Origin: Scylla paramamosain
Taxonomy: Eukaryota; Arthropoda; Malacostraca; Decapoda; Portunidae
Direction: 5' to 3'
Assembly: GCF_035594125.1 (NCBI RefSeq)
Contig: NW_026973720.1
Location: 500,001 to 564,000, forward strand
Length of the DNA stretch: 64,000 nt
Part shown: piece by piece, positions 14,842 through 27,166 of the stretch
How the letters are laid out: each line of letters begins with the position of its first letter
Position numbering within the stretch: the first letter of the stretch is position 1
Made by a program: the position numbers and the translations under genes
The notes under the pieces: model-generated
Databases searched by the model: none
Seen by the model: the letters and a program-made list of their open reading frames with translations, nothing else
What the model was told of the DNA's origin: nothing

Positions 14842-17536
14842 AGGAAGGATACTGGCCAAGGGCAACAAAAATCTAATAAAAAAAAATGCCCACTGAAATG
14901 CCAGTCCCTAAAAGGGTCAAAGCAGTGGTCAAAAATTGGTGGATAAGTGTCTTGAAACCTCCCTCTTGAAGGAATTCAAGTCATAGGAAGGTGGAAATAC
15001 AGAAGCAGGCAAGGAATTCCAGAGTTTACCAGAGAAAGGGATGAATGATTGAGAATACTGGTTAACTCTTGCGTTAGAGAGGTGGACAGAATAGGAGTGA
15101 GAGAAAGATGAAAGTCTTGTGCAGCGAGGCCGCGGAAGGAGGGGAGGCATGCAGTTAGCAAGATCAGAAGAGCAGTTAGCATGAAAATAGCGGTAGAAGA
15201 CAGCTAGAGATGCAACATTGCGGCGGTGAGAGAGAGGCTGAAGACAGTCAGTTAGAGGAGAGGAGTTGATGAGACGAAAAGCTTTTGATTCCACCCTGTC
15301 TAGAACAGCAGTATGAGTGGAACCCCCCCAGACATGTGAAGCATACTCCATACATGGACGGATAAGGCCCTTGTACAGAGTTAGCAGCTGGGGGGGTGAG
15401 AAAAACTGGCGGAGACGTCTCAGAACACCTAACTTCATAGAAGCTGTTTTAGCTAGAGATGAGATGTGAAGTTTCCAGTTCAGATTATAAGTAAAGGACA
15501 GACCAAGGATGTTCAGTGTAGAAGAGGGGGATAGTTGAGTGTCATTGAAGAAGAGGGGATAGTTGTCTGGAAGATTGTGTCGAGTTGATAGATGGAGGAA
15601 TTGAGTTTTTGAGGCATTGAACAATACCAAGTTTGCTCTGCCCCAATCAGAAATTTTAGAAAGATCAGAAGTCAGGCGTTCTGTGGCTTCCCTGCGTGAT
15701 ATGTTTACCTCCTGAAGGGTTGGACGTCTATGAAAAGACGTGGAAAAGTGCAGGGTGGTATCATCAGCATAGGAGTGGATAGGACAAGAAGTTTGGTTTA
15801 GAAGATCATTAATGAATAATAAGAAGAGAGTGGGTGACAGGACAGAACCCTGAGGAACACCACTGTTAATAGATTTAGGAGAAGAACAGTGACCGTCTAC
15901 CATAGCAGCAATAGAACGGTCAGAAAGGAAACTTGAGATGAAGTTACAGAGAGAAGGATAGAAACCGTAGGAGGGTAGTTTGGAAATCAAAGCTTTGTGC
16001 CAGACTCTATCAAAGGCTTTTGATATGTCCAAGGCAACAGCAAAAGTTTCACCAAAGTCTCTAAAAGAGGATGACCAAGACTCAGTAAGGAAAGCCAGAA
16101 GATCACCAGTAGAGCGGCCTTGACGGAACCCATACTGGCGATCAGATAGAAGGTTGTGAAGTGATAGATATTTAAGAATCTTCCTGTTGAGGATAGATTC
16201 AAAAACTTTAGATAAGCAGGAAATTAAAGCAATAGGACGGTAGTTTGAGGGATTAGAGCGGTCACCCTTTTTAGGAACAGGTTGAATGTAGGCAAACTTC
16301 CAGCAAGAAGGAAAGGTAGATGTTGACAGACAGAGCTGAAAGAGTTTGACTAGGCAAGGTGCAAGCACGGAGGCACAGTTTCGGAGAACAATAGGAGGGA
16401 CCCCATCAGGTCCATAAGCCTTCTGAGGGTTTAGGCCAGCGAGGGCATGGAAAACATCATTACGAAGAATTTTAATACGAGGCATGAAGTAGTCAGAGGG
16501 TGGAGGAGAGGGAGGAACAAGCCCAGAATCGTCCAAGGTAGAGTTTTTAGCAAAGGTTTGAGCAAAGAGTTCAGCTTTAGAAATAGATGTGATAGCAGTG
16601 GTGCCATCTGGTTGAAGTAGAGGAGGGAAAGAAGAAGAAGCAAAGTTATTGGAGATATTTTTGGCTAGATGCCAGAAATCACGAGGGGAGTTAGATCTTG
16701 AAAGGTTTTGACATTTTCTGTTAATGAAGGAGTTTTTGGCTAGTTGGAGAACAGACTTGGCATGGTTCCGGGCAGAAATATAAAGTGCATGAGATTCTGG
16801 TGAAGGAAGGCTTAAGTACCTTTTATGGGCCACCTCTCTATCATGTATAGCACGAGAACAAGCTGTGTTAAACCAAGGTTTAGAAGGTTTAGGACGAGAA
16901 AAAGAGTGAGGAATGTACGCCTCCATGCCAGACACTATCACCTCTGTTATGCGCTCAGCACACAAAGACGGGTCTCTGACACGGAAGCAGTAGTCATACC
17001 AAGGAAAATCAGAAAAATACCGCCTCAGGTCCCCCCAACTAGCAGAGGCAAAACGCCAGAGGCACCTTCGCTTTGGGGGATCCTGAGGAGGGATTGGAGT
17101 GATAGGACAAGATAAAGATATGAGATTGTGATCGGAGGAGCCCAACGGAGAAGAAAGGGTGACAGCATAAGCAGAAGGATTAGAGGTCAGGAAAAGGTCA
17201 AGAATGTTGGGCGTATCTCCAAGACGGTCAGGAATACGAGTAGGGTGTTGCACCAATTGCTCTAGGTCATGGAGGATAGCAAAGTTGTAGGCTAGTTCAC
17301 CAGGATGGTCAGTGAAGGGAGAGGAAAGCCAAAGCTGGTGGTGAACATTAAAGTCTCCAAGAATGGAGATCTCTGCAAAAGGGAAGAGGGTCAGAATGTG
17401 CTCCACTTTGGAAGTTAAGTAGTCAAAGAATTTCTTATAGTCAGAGGAGTTAGGAGAGAGGTATACAGCACAGATAAATTTAGTATGAGAATGACTCTGT
17501 AGTCGTAGCCAGATGGTGGAAAACTCGGAAGATTCA
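14802..17536 (-). mobile_element. 5'-truncated LINE copy (element C)
   Basis: Begins (minus-strand 3' end) with a 36-nt T run at 14802-14837, the poly(A) tail, then follows element A base for base with few differences to 17536, where similarity ends abruptly. Element A continues at the equivalent point (11238), so C is 5'-truncated inside the endonuclease region. I could not find a clear target-site duplication. Unlike A and B, it has no TA array at its tail. Confidence 0.95.
14929..17536 (-). pseudogene. 5'-truncated LINE endonuclease-RT ORF (element C)
   Basis: The frame is open from the truncation point to the same stop as element A, and corresponds to residues from about 175 onward of that protein. 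The first half of the endonuclease, including the TET motif, is missing; GDFN, SSDH and all reverse transcriptase motifs including YADD remain. There are only a handful of amino-acid differences from A. There is no native start, so it is dead as an element but too young to have collected stops. Confidence 0.93.
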
Positions 17537-17954
17537 CGTTAATGGTAACGTGTTGTCTTTTTTTATCGCTTATGTGCGAAGAAGGCTGTCCACAAGAAAA
17601 AAAAACCTGAGAACATAAGGGAAGCTGCAGGAAGCAATAAGGACAATCAAGGACAACAAATAAAAGAAAAGATCCTGTTAATTGCTGACAAAAATAAAAA
17701 ATAAAAAATACAAACGGGTTGCTCAGTTTTAGCTCCGCAGGAAGTCTTGATAATCCTTAAGCTTACGACTACTACCACTCCTCAGACTTAGTGAAATGGT
17801 TTGGTGGAAGTTTAAAATATAAATCTGAAAGGCACCACTGACAGAAAAAAGAAGTAACAGTAGTTCAAGTCTTTAAGTCCATCTTGATATATGTCTCAGT
17901 AAAACCGTGTACGTTTCTTTGTATAAAATAACGTCGTTGTAGAGAAAAAAATAT

Positions 17955-18003
<49 letters not shown>

Positions 18004-18443
18004 ATAACTGATATATCGGGAAAGCTATGGGTGTTAAGAACAGATGTCGTAATGAGACAGATGTGGCAGGTGCGTTAATGGAAAGGTGAACAGACGAGGC
18101 TACTTAAGGGGACTACAGGATGAGAGGATTACGGCACACGTAGTCAGGATTGGGTCTTTATTGGGTGTGCTGGTGAGACTCAGGGATAAGGGGAGCGTGT
18201 TGGTATGAGTGAGGCACTGAGGGGCTGGTGGTACTGGCAGCACTGTTTATGTCCTCGTGACTTCCAGGTGTCGATGGCTGGTGATGGTGAAGAGTGCTGG
18301 TGAGTTAGTGATTTTTCCTTAAAACAATTTTTTTTTCTGTATTTCTTTTTTTTATTGTTTCGTGTTTTAGAATTTTGCTAGTATTTATAATGGTAACGAT
18401 GAAAATACAGTGAAGTAAAACATCACGTGTAGTCTAGTAACCA
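17537..18443. other. Spacer with (GA)n, no gene
   Basis: Unique-looking DNA between LINE copy C and the tandem array. A GA array lies at about 17958-18001. No coding signal was recognised. Confidence 0.55.
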
Positions 18444-18468
18444 TCCTGTTAGCACCTGGGACCCTCTT

Positions 18469-18566
<98 letters not shown>

Positions 18567-19504
18567 TATTTTGTGTCTATTACATTTCTTCCTCCTCCTT
18601 CATCCACCGTCTCACTTCCATCGTCGCTCATTTTTCTTTTCTTTATTTTTCTTTTCTTTTTCTTCTTTTTTTTCACGTTTTTCTTTCCTCCATTCACTGT
18701 GTCTATTTCTAGCCCTTCATTCTTGTCTTCTATCCTTCTTTTTGTTTTTCTTCTTTTCCCTCTTTCATATTTGTCTTTTCTATAATTTCCATATTCCAAT
18801 TTTACCTTCCTTTCTTTCCTTTTTGTTCATCTTTAATATCTTTTTTTTTATCGTATTCTTCCTCCTCACTTTTCCTTTCACTTACTGCTCTTCTTTGTCC
18901 CTTCCACCTCTTACAACTTTCTGTCCTTCCTCCTCCTCCTCCTCCTCCTCCTCCTCCTCCCACTTTCTAGAACCCTCCACTTCTCCACTCCCGCCTCCCT
19001 TTCAACTCTTCCTCCTCCATTTGTCCCTCCCTTTCTCTTCACTTCCGCGAGTTTTGTCGGGTAGTGGACGTGTTGGTGTTGTTATTGTCGTTTTTGATAT
19101 GTTAAGTGATCCCTGAGTGACTCTTTTTTCCTTGTGGTGCGTGGAAGAACACAACACTTCTCATTTTTTCTCTTTTTTTTTTTTTCCTCCATTACCAGGG
19201 AGTTGCTGGGTTACATTTCCTGACAATATTTTTTGCTCTCATGCTTACTTACTTGTCTTGTCTCTTGTCTGCCGTTTGGTGTTCAGTGTTTTCTCTCATC
19301 CAGCGTCTCCTTTAATTTAGTCTGTACTAAGCAAAACACTTCATTTTAAAAGCTTTATATGCTTTTTATTTATTTTTATTTTTTTGACCTCTTCATGTCT
19401 CTGATAAAAAAAATACAGAGAGCAAAATGAAAACAACAAAATATCCTTCATTCTCGCTTTCATGAACTTTGAGAAGAAAAGGAACGTAAGTTTTTCTTTC
19501 TTGT

Positions 19505-19782
19505 TTTACGTAGGAGGGACACTGGCCAAGGGCAACAAAAAAAAAACAAAATAAATAAATAAAAAAATGAAAGCCAACTGAGATGCCATTCCCAGAAAAG
19601 TGTCCAAAGCAGTAGTCAAAAACTGAAGGATAAGTGTCTTGAAACCTCCCTCTTGAAGGAATTCGAGTCAGAGGAAGGTGGAAATACAGAAGCAGGCAGG
19701 GGGTTCCAGAGTTTACCAGAGAAAGGGATGAATGACTGAGAATACTGGTTAACTCCTGCATTAGAGAGGTGGACAAAATAGG
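19505..19782 (-). mobile_element. LINE 3' fragment in unit 1
   Basis: Matches the 3' terminal region of element A (from about 8541 to 8795), including the tail motif ACTGGCCAAGGGCAACAA and the region encoding the last residues. It is present at the same place in units 2-4, so it inserted before the segment was amplified. It has diverged from A, with an A-rich indel near the tail. Confidence 0.93.
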
Positions 19783-19884
19783 TTGGTCAGTTTAGTTAAC
19801 TCCTTAGGTGTCTTGATGTTCCTCTGTTATATATAAGACGCAGAAAGATGAAAAAGCATAATTAGGAATATATTTATTATCCTT

Positions 19885-20535
19885 GAAAGTTGAAATGTCA
19901 TCTTTGTTCACCTGAAAAGTATCTTGTGATTGGTTCATATTGTTCACCTGAGTGGTTTAGAAATTCTGCCTGTCTCCAGTTTATTAGTTACGATGTTCCT
20001 CGAGGTTCAACTTGTTCACCTGGGAAATTGAAATGCCATATTTGTTCACCTGAGAAAATAGCTGACAGCTTTTTCACATTGCTCACCTTACCAATATGGA
20101 ACTTTTGTTTTTCTCCAGTTCATTAATCGTTTTGTTTCTCGTGTTTATCTGAAAAAAAAAAATTGATTAGTTAATTATCTAGCAAATACCACCTTTTTGT
20201 TCACGAGAAAAGCGCTCTATTTAAATTGGTCACCTAAGTAACATAGGAGTTGTCTTTCTTCAGTTCACAAGTCACCTTGTCTCTCGTGTCTGAGAACTGA
20301 ATGAACAACCTGGAAAGTTGAAATGCCACCTTCCTTAACCAGAGGAAAATGCCCCGATCACATTGCACACCTGAGTGGCATGGAACTGCTGCCTTTCTCA
20401 ACATTATTAGTTCTGCTGATTCGCGAGTTTACCTGCAAAGCTGAAATGGCGTCTTTGCTCACCTGATAACTCACAGGAGCTCTTACTTCCCTCCCTTTAG
20501 CAGTCCAGGTGGTTCTCGTCTTCACCTGAGCGGGA
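19885..20535. repeat. Decayed ~138-bp tandem repeat block (unit 1)
   Basis: About four and a half head-to-tail copies. Each opens with a GAAAGTTGAAATGCCATCTT-like segment, then a TTCACCTGA motif, a second CACCTGAGTGG-like motif about 50 bp on, a TTTCTCCAGTTCATTAG-like segment and a CTCGTGTT...CTG end. Copies start near 19885, 20024, 20165, 20310 and 20434 (last partial). Divergence is substantial, so the array is ancient compared with the 12 kb units. Confidence 0.8.
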
Positions 20536-20551
20536 AGCGTGTTAATTAAGC

Positions 20552-20710
20552 ATGAGTGAAGCGTCCATCCCCCGCGGCGCTAATAATATACGAGTGCTCC
20601 CTCCCCTTGCCTCTGTGCTGAGTCCTTGGGGGAGCGTAATGGCTGGCGCGGCGCCCCTCATGACGCTCCGCCGCCCCCTCAGATCCCTGACGGAAAATGT
20701 GATAATCCGG
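20552..20710 (+). other. GC-rich islet with a short conserved open frame
   Basis: A GC-rich, CpG-containing stretch in an AT-rich setting, holding an ATG-led frame (MSEASIPRGANN...). It is retained in units 1-3 (20552, 32645, 45288) with few amino-acid changes through the first 52 residues, after which the frame runs into low-complexity DNA. Similarity between units reflects recent duplication and is not evidence of selection. It may be a former promoter or first exon. The product is not recognised, and unit 4 has lost it by deletion. Confidence 0.3.
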
Positions 20711-20843
20711 GGGAAAAAAAAAGTCTTGGTTTTAAGAGATTGTGGGAACTTTTACTTTTTTTTTTTTCCTGTAGTTGTTGAATGTATGTTTCCGCAGCGG
20801 CCTATTTGTGTATATTGTATGGTTTAATTAATTAATTTATTTT

Positions 20844-21335
20844 TAATGCCATAAAAAAGACTGTTATTAATCACAGCAATGTAGGAGGCATTTATTTTTT
20901 TCTTCATTCGTTAATCGCCGTATCTGTTATTTCCGTAGTGGATTTCCTTTTCCTTTTTTTTTTTTTTTTTTGTAATGCATGGGAAAGAATCTTAGCTGTA
21001 ACAGTAGTGCAGCAAACATTTATTTATTTATTATTTTCCTGTCCTATCTGTTATTTCTGCAATGGGTTTCTGTTTTATTTCTTATTTTATTTATTTATTT
21101 TTTTTCAATGCAGGGTAAATTTCATAGTTGTAACAATAGTGTAGGAAACATTTTTTTTTTCCATTTTTTAATCGCCATACGTCATTCCCGCAGCGAGTTT
21201 TCTTATTTTTTTTCTTTGGTAATCCAGCGAAATGAATCTTAGTAATCTCAGTAATGCAAGAAACAATGAATTCTTCCTCTCTTTAATCGCTCTACCTTTT
21301 ATTATTTTCCACAGTGACTTTCTCTTGTATAAATT
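20844..21335. repeat. Decayed ~115-133-bp tandem repeat block (unit 1)
   Basis: Four diverged copies start near 20844, 20973, 21106 and 21220. Each contains TAATGCA-like, CAGTAATGCAGGAAACATT-like, TTTAATCGCC-like and TATTTCCGCAGTGGGTTTC-like segments separated by T-rich runs. A half copy may lie upstream near 20770. The block is also present in units 2 and 3, and is shortened in unit 4. Confidence 0.78.
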
Positions 21336-21360
21336 CAAAGTTGCTTCCTCTGTTTAAGTC

Positions 21361-21399
<39 letters not shown>

Positions 21400-21423
21400 G
21401 GCCTTAGTATAAGCGAGATACGT

Positions 21424-21690
21424 GGACCGCGGTAGCTCAGTCGGTAGCGTGTCTGACTACAATGTAGGAAGTATCGGGTTCGAATCCTTGTGACAGCTGA
21501 AAGTTTTTTGAGACGATTGCTCGCTCCTAGGTTTACAAAGCCTTAAAGAGGTCCCGGTCAACTGTGATTGGTAACGTAAAGACTGTGGAAAAAAGAACTG
21601 TCCATCCTACTCTATATGCCGAGGCCCAGGAAGGGTGACGCAACGAGTACCAGTCCTGGGCCAACACTCGGAATACGCCACACCTTCACT
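21424..21690 (+). mobile_element. tRNA-headed SINE-like repeat (unit 1)
   Basis: The 5' part has a Pol III A box TAGCTCAGTCGG (21433-21444) and a perfect B box GGTTCGAATCC (21477-21487), 32 bp apart. The acceptor ends do not pair and the anticodon arm is irregular, so this is not a functional tRNA. A tRNA-unrelated body of about 190 bp follows and ends near a T-rich run. It is preceded by (CT)n at 21367-21397. This fits a tRNA-derived SINE. All four copies are at homologous sites of the 12 kb unit, so the window holds one insertion copied with the segment. Confidence 0.75.
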
Positions 21691-22369
21691 TTTTTTTTTA
21701 TTTTTATGGGAAACTATATTTTTTGTTTGTTTCTCAACATCAATAGTTCCCACAGTAGCTTTGTGCTAAATATTTTGCCAATTTTGCAGGATTTTTATTT
21801 TGTCTCCATCACGCGCTAGAAAAGTAACCTTAAAAACATAAAATCTTTCTTTTTTCTTTTTCTTTCATATTTCTTTTCTTTCTTTGTTTCTTTTTTTTTT
21901 ATTTTTTCGTATTCGTTTTGTTCTTTTCTTTTCTGTACCTTTCTTGTTTTTTCCTTGCTCTATCTTTCATTATTTTCTTTTTTCCTTTATTTTCCTTCTT
22001 TTCAGCATTGTCCTCCTGCACTATTACATGTTTTTCCTGTAAGCTTGATTGTTTGGTATTTAATTTCTTCCCCTGTCGCCTGCAAGGTATTAGTGCGTCA
22101 TCATGAGTCCTGGCAGCAGTGAGCCCCGCCTTCCATCACAGCTAATATCTCCCAAGTTACACCGTCAACATCAAAACTTTCTTATTTTCCCGTCTGGTAT
22201 TAAAAACCTACAATGGAGAGACTCACAGTAAAGTGTGTGTGTGTGTGTTTTTTTTTTTTCTGCAGTTTTCTTCATTTTTTCTTAATTCTTTTTTTCTTTA
22301 TTTTTGAGTTTTGTCTTTTTAATGTCTATGTAACTGCCTGCTCCCTTGCCTGTCTGTCTATCTGTCTGC

Positions 22370-22400
<31 letters not shown>

Positions 22401-22654
22401 CCTTTTTTTTTTTTTTGCTAGTCTTGCTTGTGTGTACGTTTGTCTGTCTGTAGAAATGTATGTACGTATGTTTTTTTCACTTTACTTTTTTTTATTTCAT
22501 AATTTTTTTCGTTTTCTCTTCCTTTCCCTCTCCTGTTTTCTTTTTGTCGTGGGTTCTTTTTCGTTTTCCTTCTCTCTTTTTTTCTTTTATTTTTTTTTCC
22601 TTCTTTCGTTGTTTTTTACTTATTTCTTCACCTCCCTCCCTTCCTCCTAAGGCT

Positions 22655-22700
<46 letters not shown>

Positions 22701-22896
22701 AAATAATAGTAATAATAATAATAAATAAATAAATAGATAAATAAAAAAAAAAAGGACAACCGACTCACCTCCCCCGCTATCGAATCCCAACCTTTCATAA
22801 TGACACCCAGAGCAAAATAAGCACAAGGCAATTGGAATGATGGAGGCGAACGTACGTCTGGATATTAGAAAGTAAAGCTTTACATTAACTTTGACT

Positions 22897-22998
<102 letters not shown>

Positions 22999-23135
22999 GA
23001 TGTGCGTTAAGTGTCAGATGAAGAATGTATTAATTGTTGGTCCAGTGTAAGGCGTGTTGGAGTGTATTCTCACTCTTACTCTCGTGTTGTGTGTGTTTTT
23101 GATTGATGGAATAAGGACTGGGTTTATTTGAATTG

Positions 23136-23229
<94 letters not shown>

Positions 23230-23777
23230 AGAGGTAATAGGAAGTAATTTTCATCATCATTGCTGTCGTGTTCATTATCATTCTTTTTTAAATGTTTGTT
23301 GATAGTTTTTGGCATAATCCAAATTCATTATCTTCAATCCCCATCAGTATTGGCAACTACTTGGTGCTGTTCCATCCTCACTTCTCGGTCTTTGCAAACC
23401 CTTGACATAAAGCAACTGTTTCATTCATATATTGATTTTTCTTCGATCAATGTTCATTAAATTCCCTGCCGTTTTTTCACCACGTTTCTGGAATACTTTC
23501 ACACAGGGAGAAAGTGAAGTTTGTCACACTGTTTGACTCATTCTTGAGGTGCAGGATTAATAGATAAATCAGAAAAAGTTATTAACATTGTTCATGATAT
23601 AGAAAATCAATGTCTTTCATCCCCTTCAAAGTCACGTGGAAATTAAAGCATCTGTTATTCGAAATATGAAAGGAACCTGAAATGTAAATCAACTTTGACT
23701 TAGAATATATAAAAAAAAAAGAAAAAAAAAGAATGATATAGAAAAAATATCTTCTTTTCTTGCAATCCACGAATGAA

Positions 23778-23847
23778 AATGAATGAATGAAAATACCCAT
23801 TATTACATGAAAATACCCATTATTACATGAAAATACCCATTATTACT
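23778..23847. repeat. 20-bp minisatellite, three copies
   Basis: ATGAAAATACCCATTATTAC is repeated three times head to tail. Units 2 and 3 carry it near 36620-36685 and 48431-48492, with substitutions or one-base insertions. Confidence 0.9.
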
Positions 23848-24697
23848 CTTATGGAAATGGTATAGGATATGAGTTTTCCCTTTTTCCTTCTGTTTTTTTT
23901 TTCTCTTTCCCTCTCTCACAGCATTTCCAAGGTGCCAGAATAAAAATACCTTACTTGGCTTAGCACAAAAATAGCCTCTAAAAAGTTATAGGTATTAAAG
24001 AAGAAAATTTGTCTAAGAGTGAAAGGGTTAAAATGCTTTTTTCTTTTTTTTTTTTTTATGTCTGCAATCTGTCATGTTTCTGTATCTTATTTGATTTACT
24101 TTATCTATTTTTTTCTTCTTTTCTCTTGCTCTGTCTTGAGGTGCGATTTTGCCTGTGTCCTGATGTTCTCTTGTACATTTTGTCATTGGATGCGCGGCGG
24201 AGACTTTCACAATTCGAATGACGTCAATTAATTGATTTTTTTTTTATCATTGTGCAATGAATGTTGTTATATTTTGCTTTGTGTTGATTTTTTTTTTTTT
24301 TTGTATTTCTTGTTATCTTTATTTTTCCTTTATTTGTCCTCGTTTATTGTGTCTGTAATGAGACTGAAACGCTTGGTGGCAACTCCAAGCTTTATTCAAC
24401 AAAATACCAGGCTCTCATATCTGTAACAGATACAGACAAAAATAACTACCGACAATTACACAACACATTAACACATTCTGTCTCTTTCCATTCTCCTCCT
24501 CCCGTTTTCTTTTAAAGTACGACATAAAAGGAAGCCTTTATTTATTATTTTATTTTTATTTGCCTCTTTATTTTCTTTCATTGTTTTATTTGTTTTTTTA
24601 TTGTATTTATTCATCTATTTATTTATGCTTTTGAACGATTTTTTTTATGTTTTTTTGTTACCCAAAGCTTGACATTTTTACCATCCTTCATCACACA

Positions 24698-24754
<57 letters not shown>

Positions 24755-24797
24755 CACAAAATAAAGATAAACTCGTAACGGATACACTGAACACAAC

Positions 24798-24921
<124 letters not shown>

Positions 24922-24964
24922 TTATCAGTCGTCTTAACCGAACAAGCAAACCTGCTCATGACTC

Positions 24965-25020
<56 letters not shown>

Positions 25021-25022
<2 letters not shown>

Positions 25023-25440
25023 AAGTGATTCCTTTTGTTGGCCAAAGGGAGAGTCGAGGAGAGGAACAAACGGGTCGCCTCCAGTTTTTGTCATCGGAGT
25101 AATTATTTGGGGGAGGAGGAAGAGGAGGAGGAGGAGGAGGAAGATAAAGAACTGTTTTTGAAGGAGGTGGAATATATCTAAGGCTGGAAACTGTAGGAGA
25201 GGGAGGAAGATGAAGAACTGCTTTTGAAGGAGGAGGAATATATCTAAGGCTGGAAATTGTAGGAGGAGGAGGAAGATGAAGAACTGGTTTTGAAGGAGGA
25301 GGAATATATCTAAGGCTGGAAACTGTAGGAGGGGGAGGAAGAGGAGGAGGAGGAGGAAGATGTGTTTTTTGAAGAAGAGTGTGAAAAAGAAGACCCAGAG
25401 ATGGAGAGCATAAGGAAGGGAAGTTAAAAATGATGATCAA
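25021..25440 (-). other. Possible proline-rich ORF with 22-residue repeats (unit 1)
   Basis: On the minus strand, three tandem 66-bp repeats (starting 25140, 25206, 25272 on the plus strand) read as a 22-residue repeat of the form PPPTVSSLRYIPPPSK, flanked by proline runs. A frame of 218 residues ends at 25021. Units 2 and 3 keep the frame for about 142 and 117 residues; unit 3 has exactly one 66-bp repeat fewer, and unit 2 has a 6-bp in-frame insertion. No family is recognised and no signal or membrane segment is certain. GGA-rich DNA naturally changes in multiples of three, so coding status is doubtful. Confidence 0.2.
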
Positions 25441-26521
25441 GAGTGACGAAGAACAGGAACAAGAAAAGAAGAACCGTTTGGTGAGAAGAGTAAAAAAAAA
25501 AAAAAATCTTAAGTGGAAAATGTAAGAAAGAGAGGTGAAGAAGATAAGTAAAAGAAAAAAAAAGAGGAGGAAAAGGAGTAGGGAAAAAATTACAAATACG
25601 AAGAGAAATAGAGATTGAGAGGAAAGGAGGAAGAGGGATGTTGATGGAGGAGGAGAAGGGTCGGGGAGGGATTCCAAGGGTAGAGACTAGAAGGAAAGGT
25701 GGAAATTAAGGAGATGCGGGAGAGAATTCAAGTGGAGGAAAGGGAGGTGATGACCAAAGGAGGAGGAGGAGGAGGAGGAGAAGGAGGAGGAGGAGGAGGA
25801 GGAGGGAAAGAAAATCGACATGAAGGAAAAAAAAGGAAGAATGAGGATGATCTGAGTAGGAGGACGAAAGAGAGAAATAAAAGAGAAGGAGGAGGAGGAG
25901 GGGAAGGAGGAAGAAGAAGAAGAGAAGGAGAAGCATAAAAAAAGAAGCTCATGGATAAGAAAAGAAAAGAAGATGTGAAGAAGGAATGAAAGAAAAAAGA
26001 CAATAGAGAAGAGAAGAAGAAATATGATGGAGAGAAATATAAAAAACAGTACATGTAAACAAGAGAAGAAAATTGAGAATTATTATGAGTGAAAATGATG
26101 TGAAGAGGAGAGAAAATGTAGGGAAGAGAAGGAAGAAAAAACGAAGGAGGAGGAGGAGGAGGAGGAGGAGGAAGAAGATAAAGGAGAAACGAAGAAACAC
26201 ACGTAAATAGAAAGAAAAAAGATAAGAAAGACAGAATATTTAAAGACGAGATGAAGAAGAGATGGTAGAGAAGAAGAGGAGGAGGAGGAAGGGGAGGCGA
26301 AAAGAGAGTGGGGTGGAGGGGAAGGAGGCAGGTGAGGAAACGGAAAGTGCTAATATTGCTTTTTTCTTTCCCCTGCTCTTGTAGACTTCAGGTGGGGAGG
26401 AGGAGGGGCGGGGCGAGGCGGGCCGGGGCGGGGCGGGGTGAGAGGAGGTGAGAGCCGCGGAAAATAAAGGCAAATGGGGGAAGAGAGATATAAACTTGGG
26501 TGCATTTTGCGAACACTGGAC

Positions 26522-26601
<80 letters not shown>

Positions 26602-27129
26602 CACTGAGGCGCCATTCCCTGAATTTAGCAGTCAAAAAAAGGCTTATCCAAAAGAGGGTGAAGTGTAATGAGTAAATGTGAACAATTATGAGTGGATGAA
26701 TAACTGAATGTATCACTGAGTGCCAGTGAATATGAAGCGAGGATATCTGAGAAAAAAAAAAAAAACATGGTGATGTATCTTTTGAAAACCGATTGGACAC
26801 GGACAGGACAATGACAGGCTGGAAATGTGTGTGAATTACTGGAATTGTGTGGTGGTGGATCGTATAAGCTTACTGCGTGTAAAAAAAAAAAAAAAAAAAA
26901 GAGGAGCTGTCTATTGCGGTGACAGAGAGTGGAGTGTTGCGTGGGTGAGCAATGAATGTAGAAGTGAATGTTGAGGTGAGTGAGTGAAGTGAAAGGTGAT
27001 CTCTCTCTGCACTCGAGGGTTTCAATATTAATCTGGATTTAGTTGAGTGAGTTGCCGCTCGTTGTCAAAGTTATAGGGACATGGAATTGGGTGTGTTTTT
27101 GTTAATGAAAGGAATGTATCACGATTTTT

Positions 27130-27166
27130 CACGTAAGAGGAACACTGGCGTAGGGCAACAAGAGGA
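27130..27166 (-). mobile_element. Solo LINE tail, unit 1
   Basis: Only about 37 bp match the extreme 3' end of the LINE family (ACACTGGCGTAGGGCAACA), preceded by a T run that would be its A-tail. Same position in units 2 and 3. Confidence 0.6.

Noticed and set aside
18571..19116. Long Ser/Phe/Pro-rich frames in CT- and CCT-rich DNA (also near 29865, 30656, 43313, 54679)
   Set aside because: Low-complexity pyrimidine tracts give open frames by composition; no domain, and frames shift between units.
19890..20126. 78-residue frame conserved in all four units (MKCHLCSPEK...)
   Set aside because: The repeated CSPEK/CSPGK words come from the ~138-bp tandem repeat; frame conservation follows from recent duplication.
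21424..21500. Functional tRNA gene
   Set aside because: A and B boxes are good, but the acceptor ends do not pair and the anticodon stem is not regular; a SINE head explains it better.
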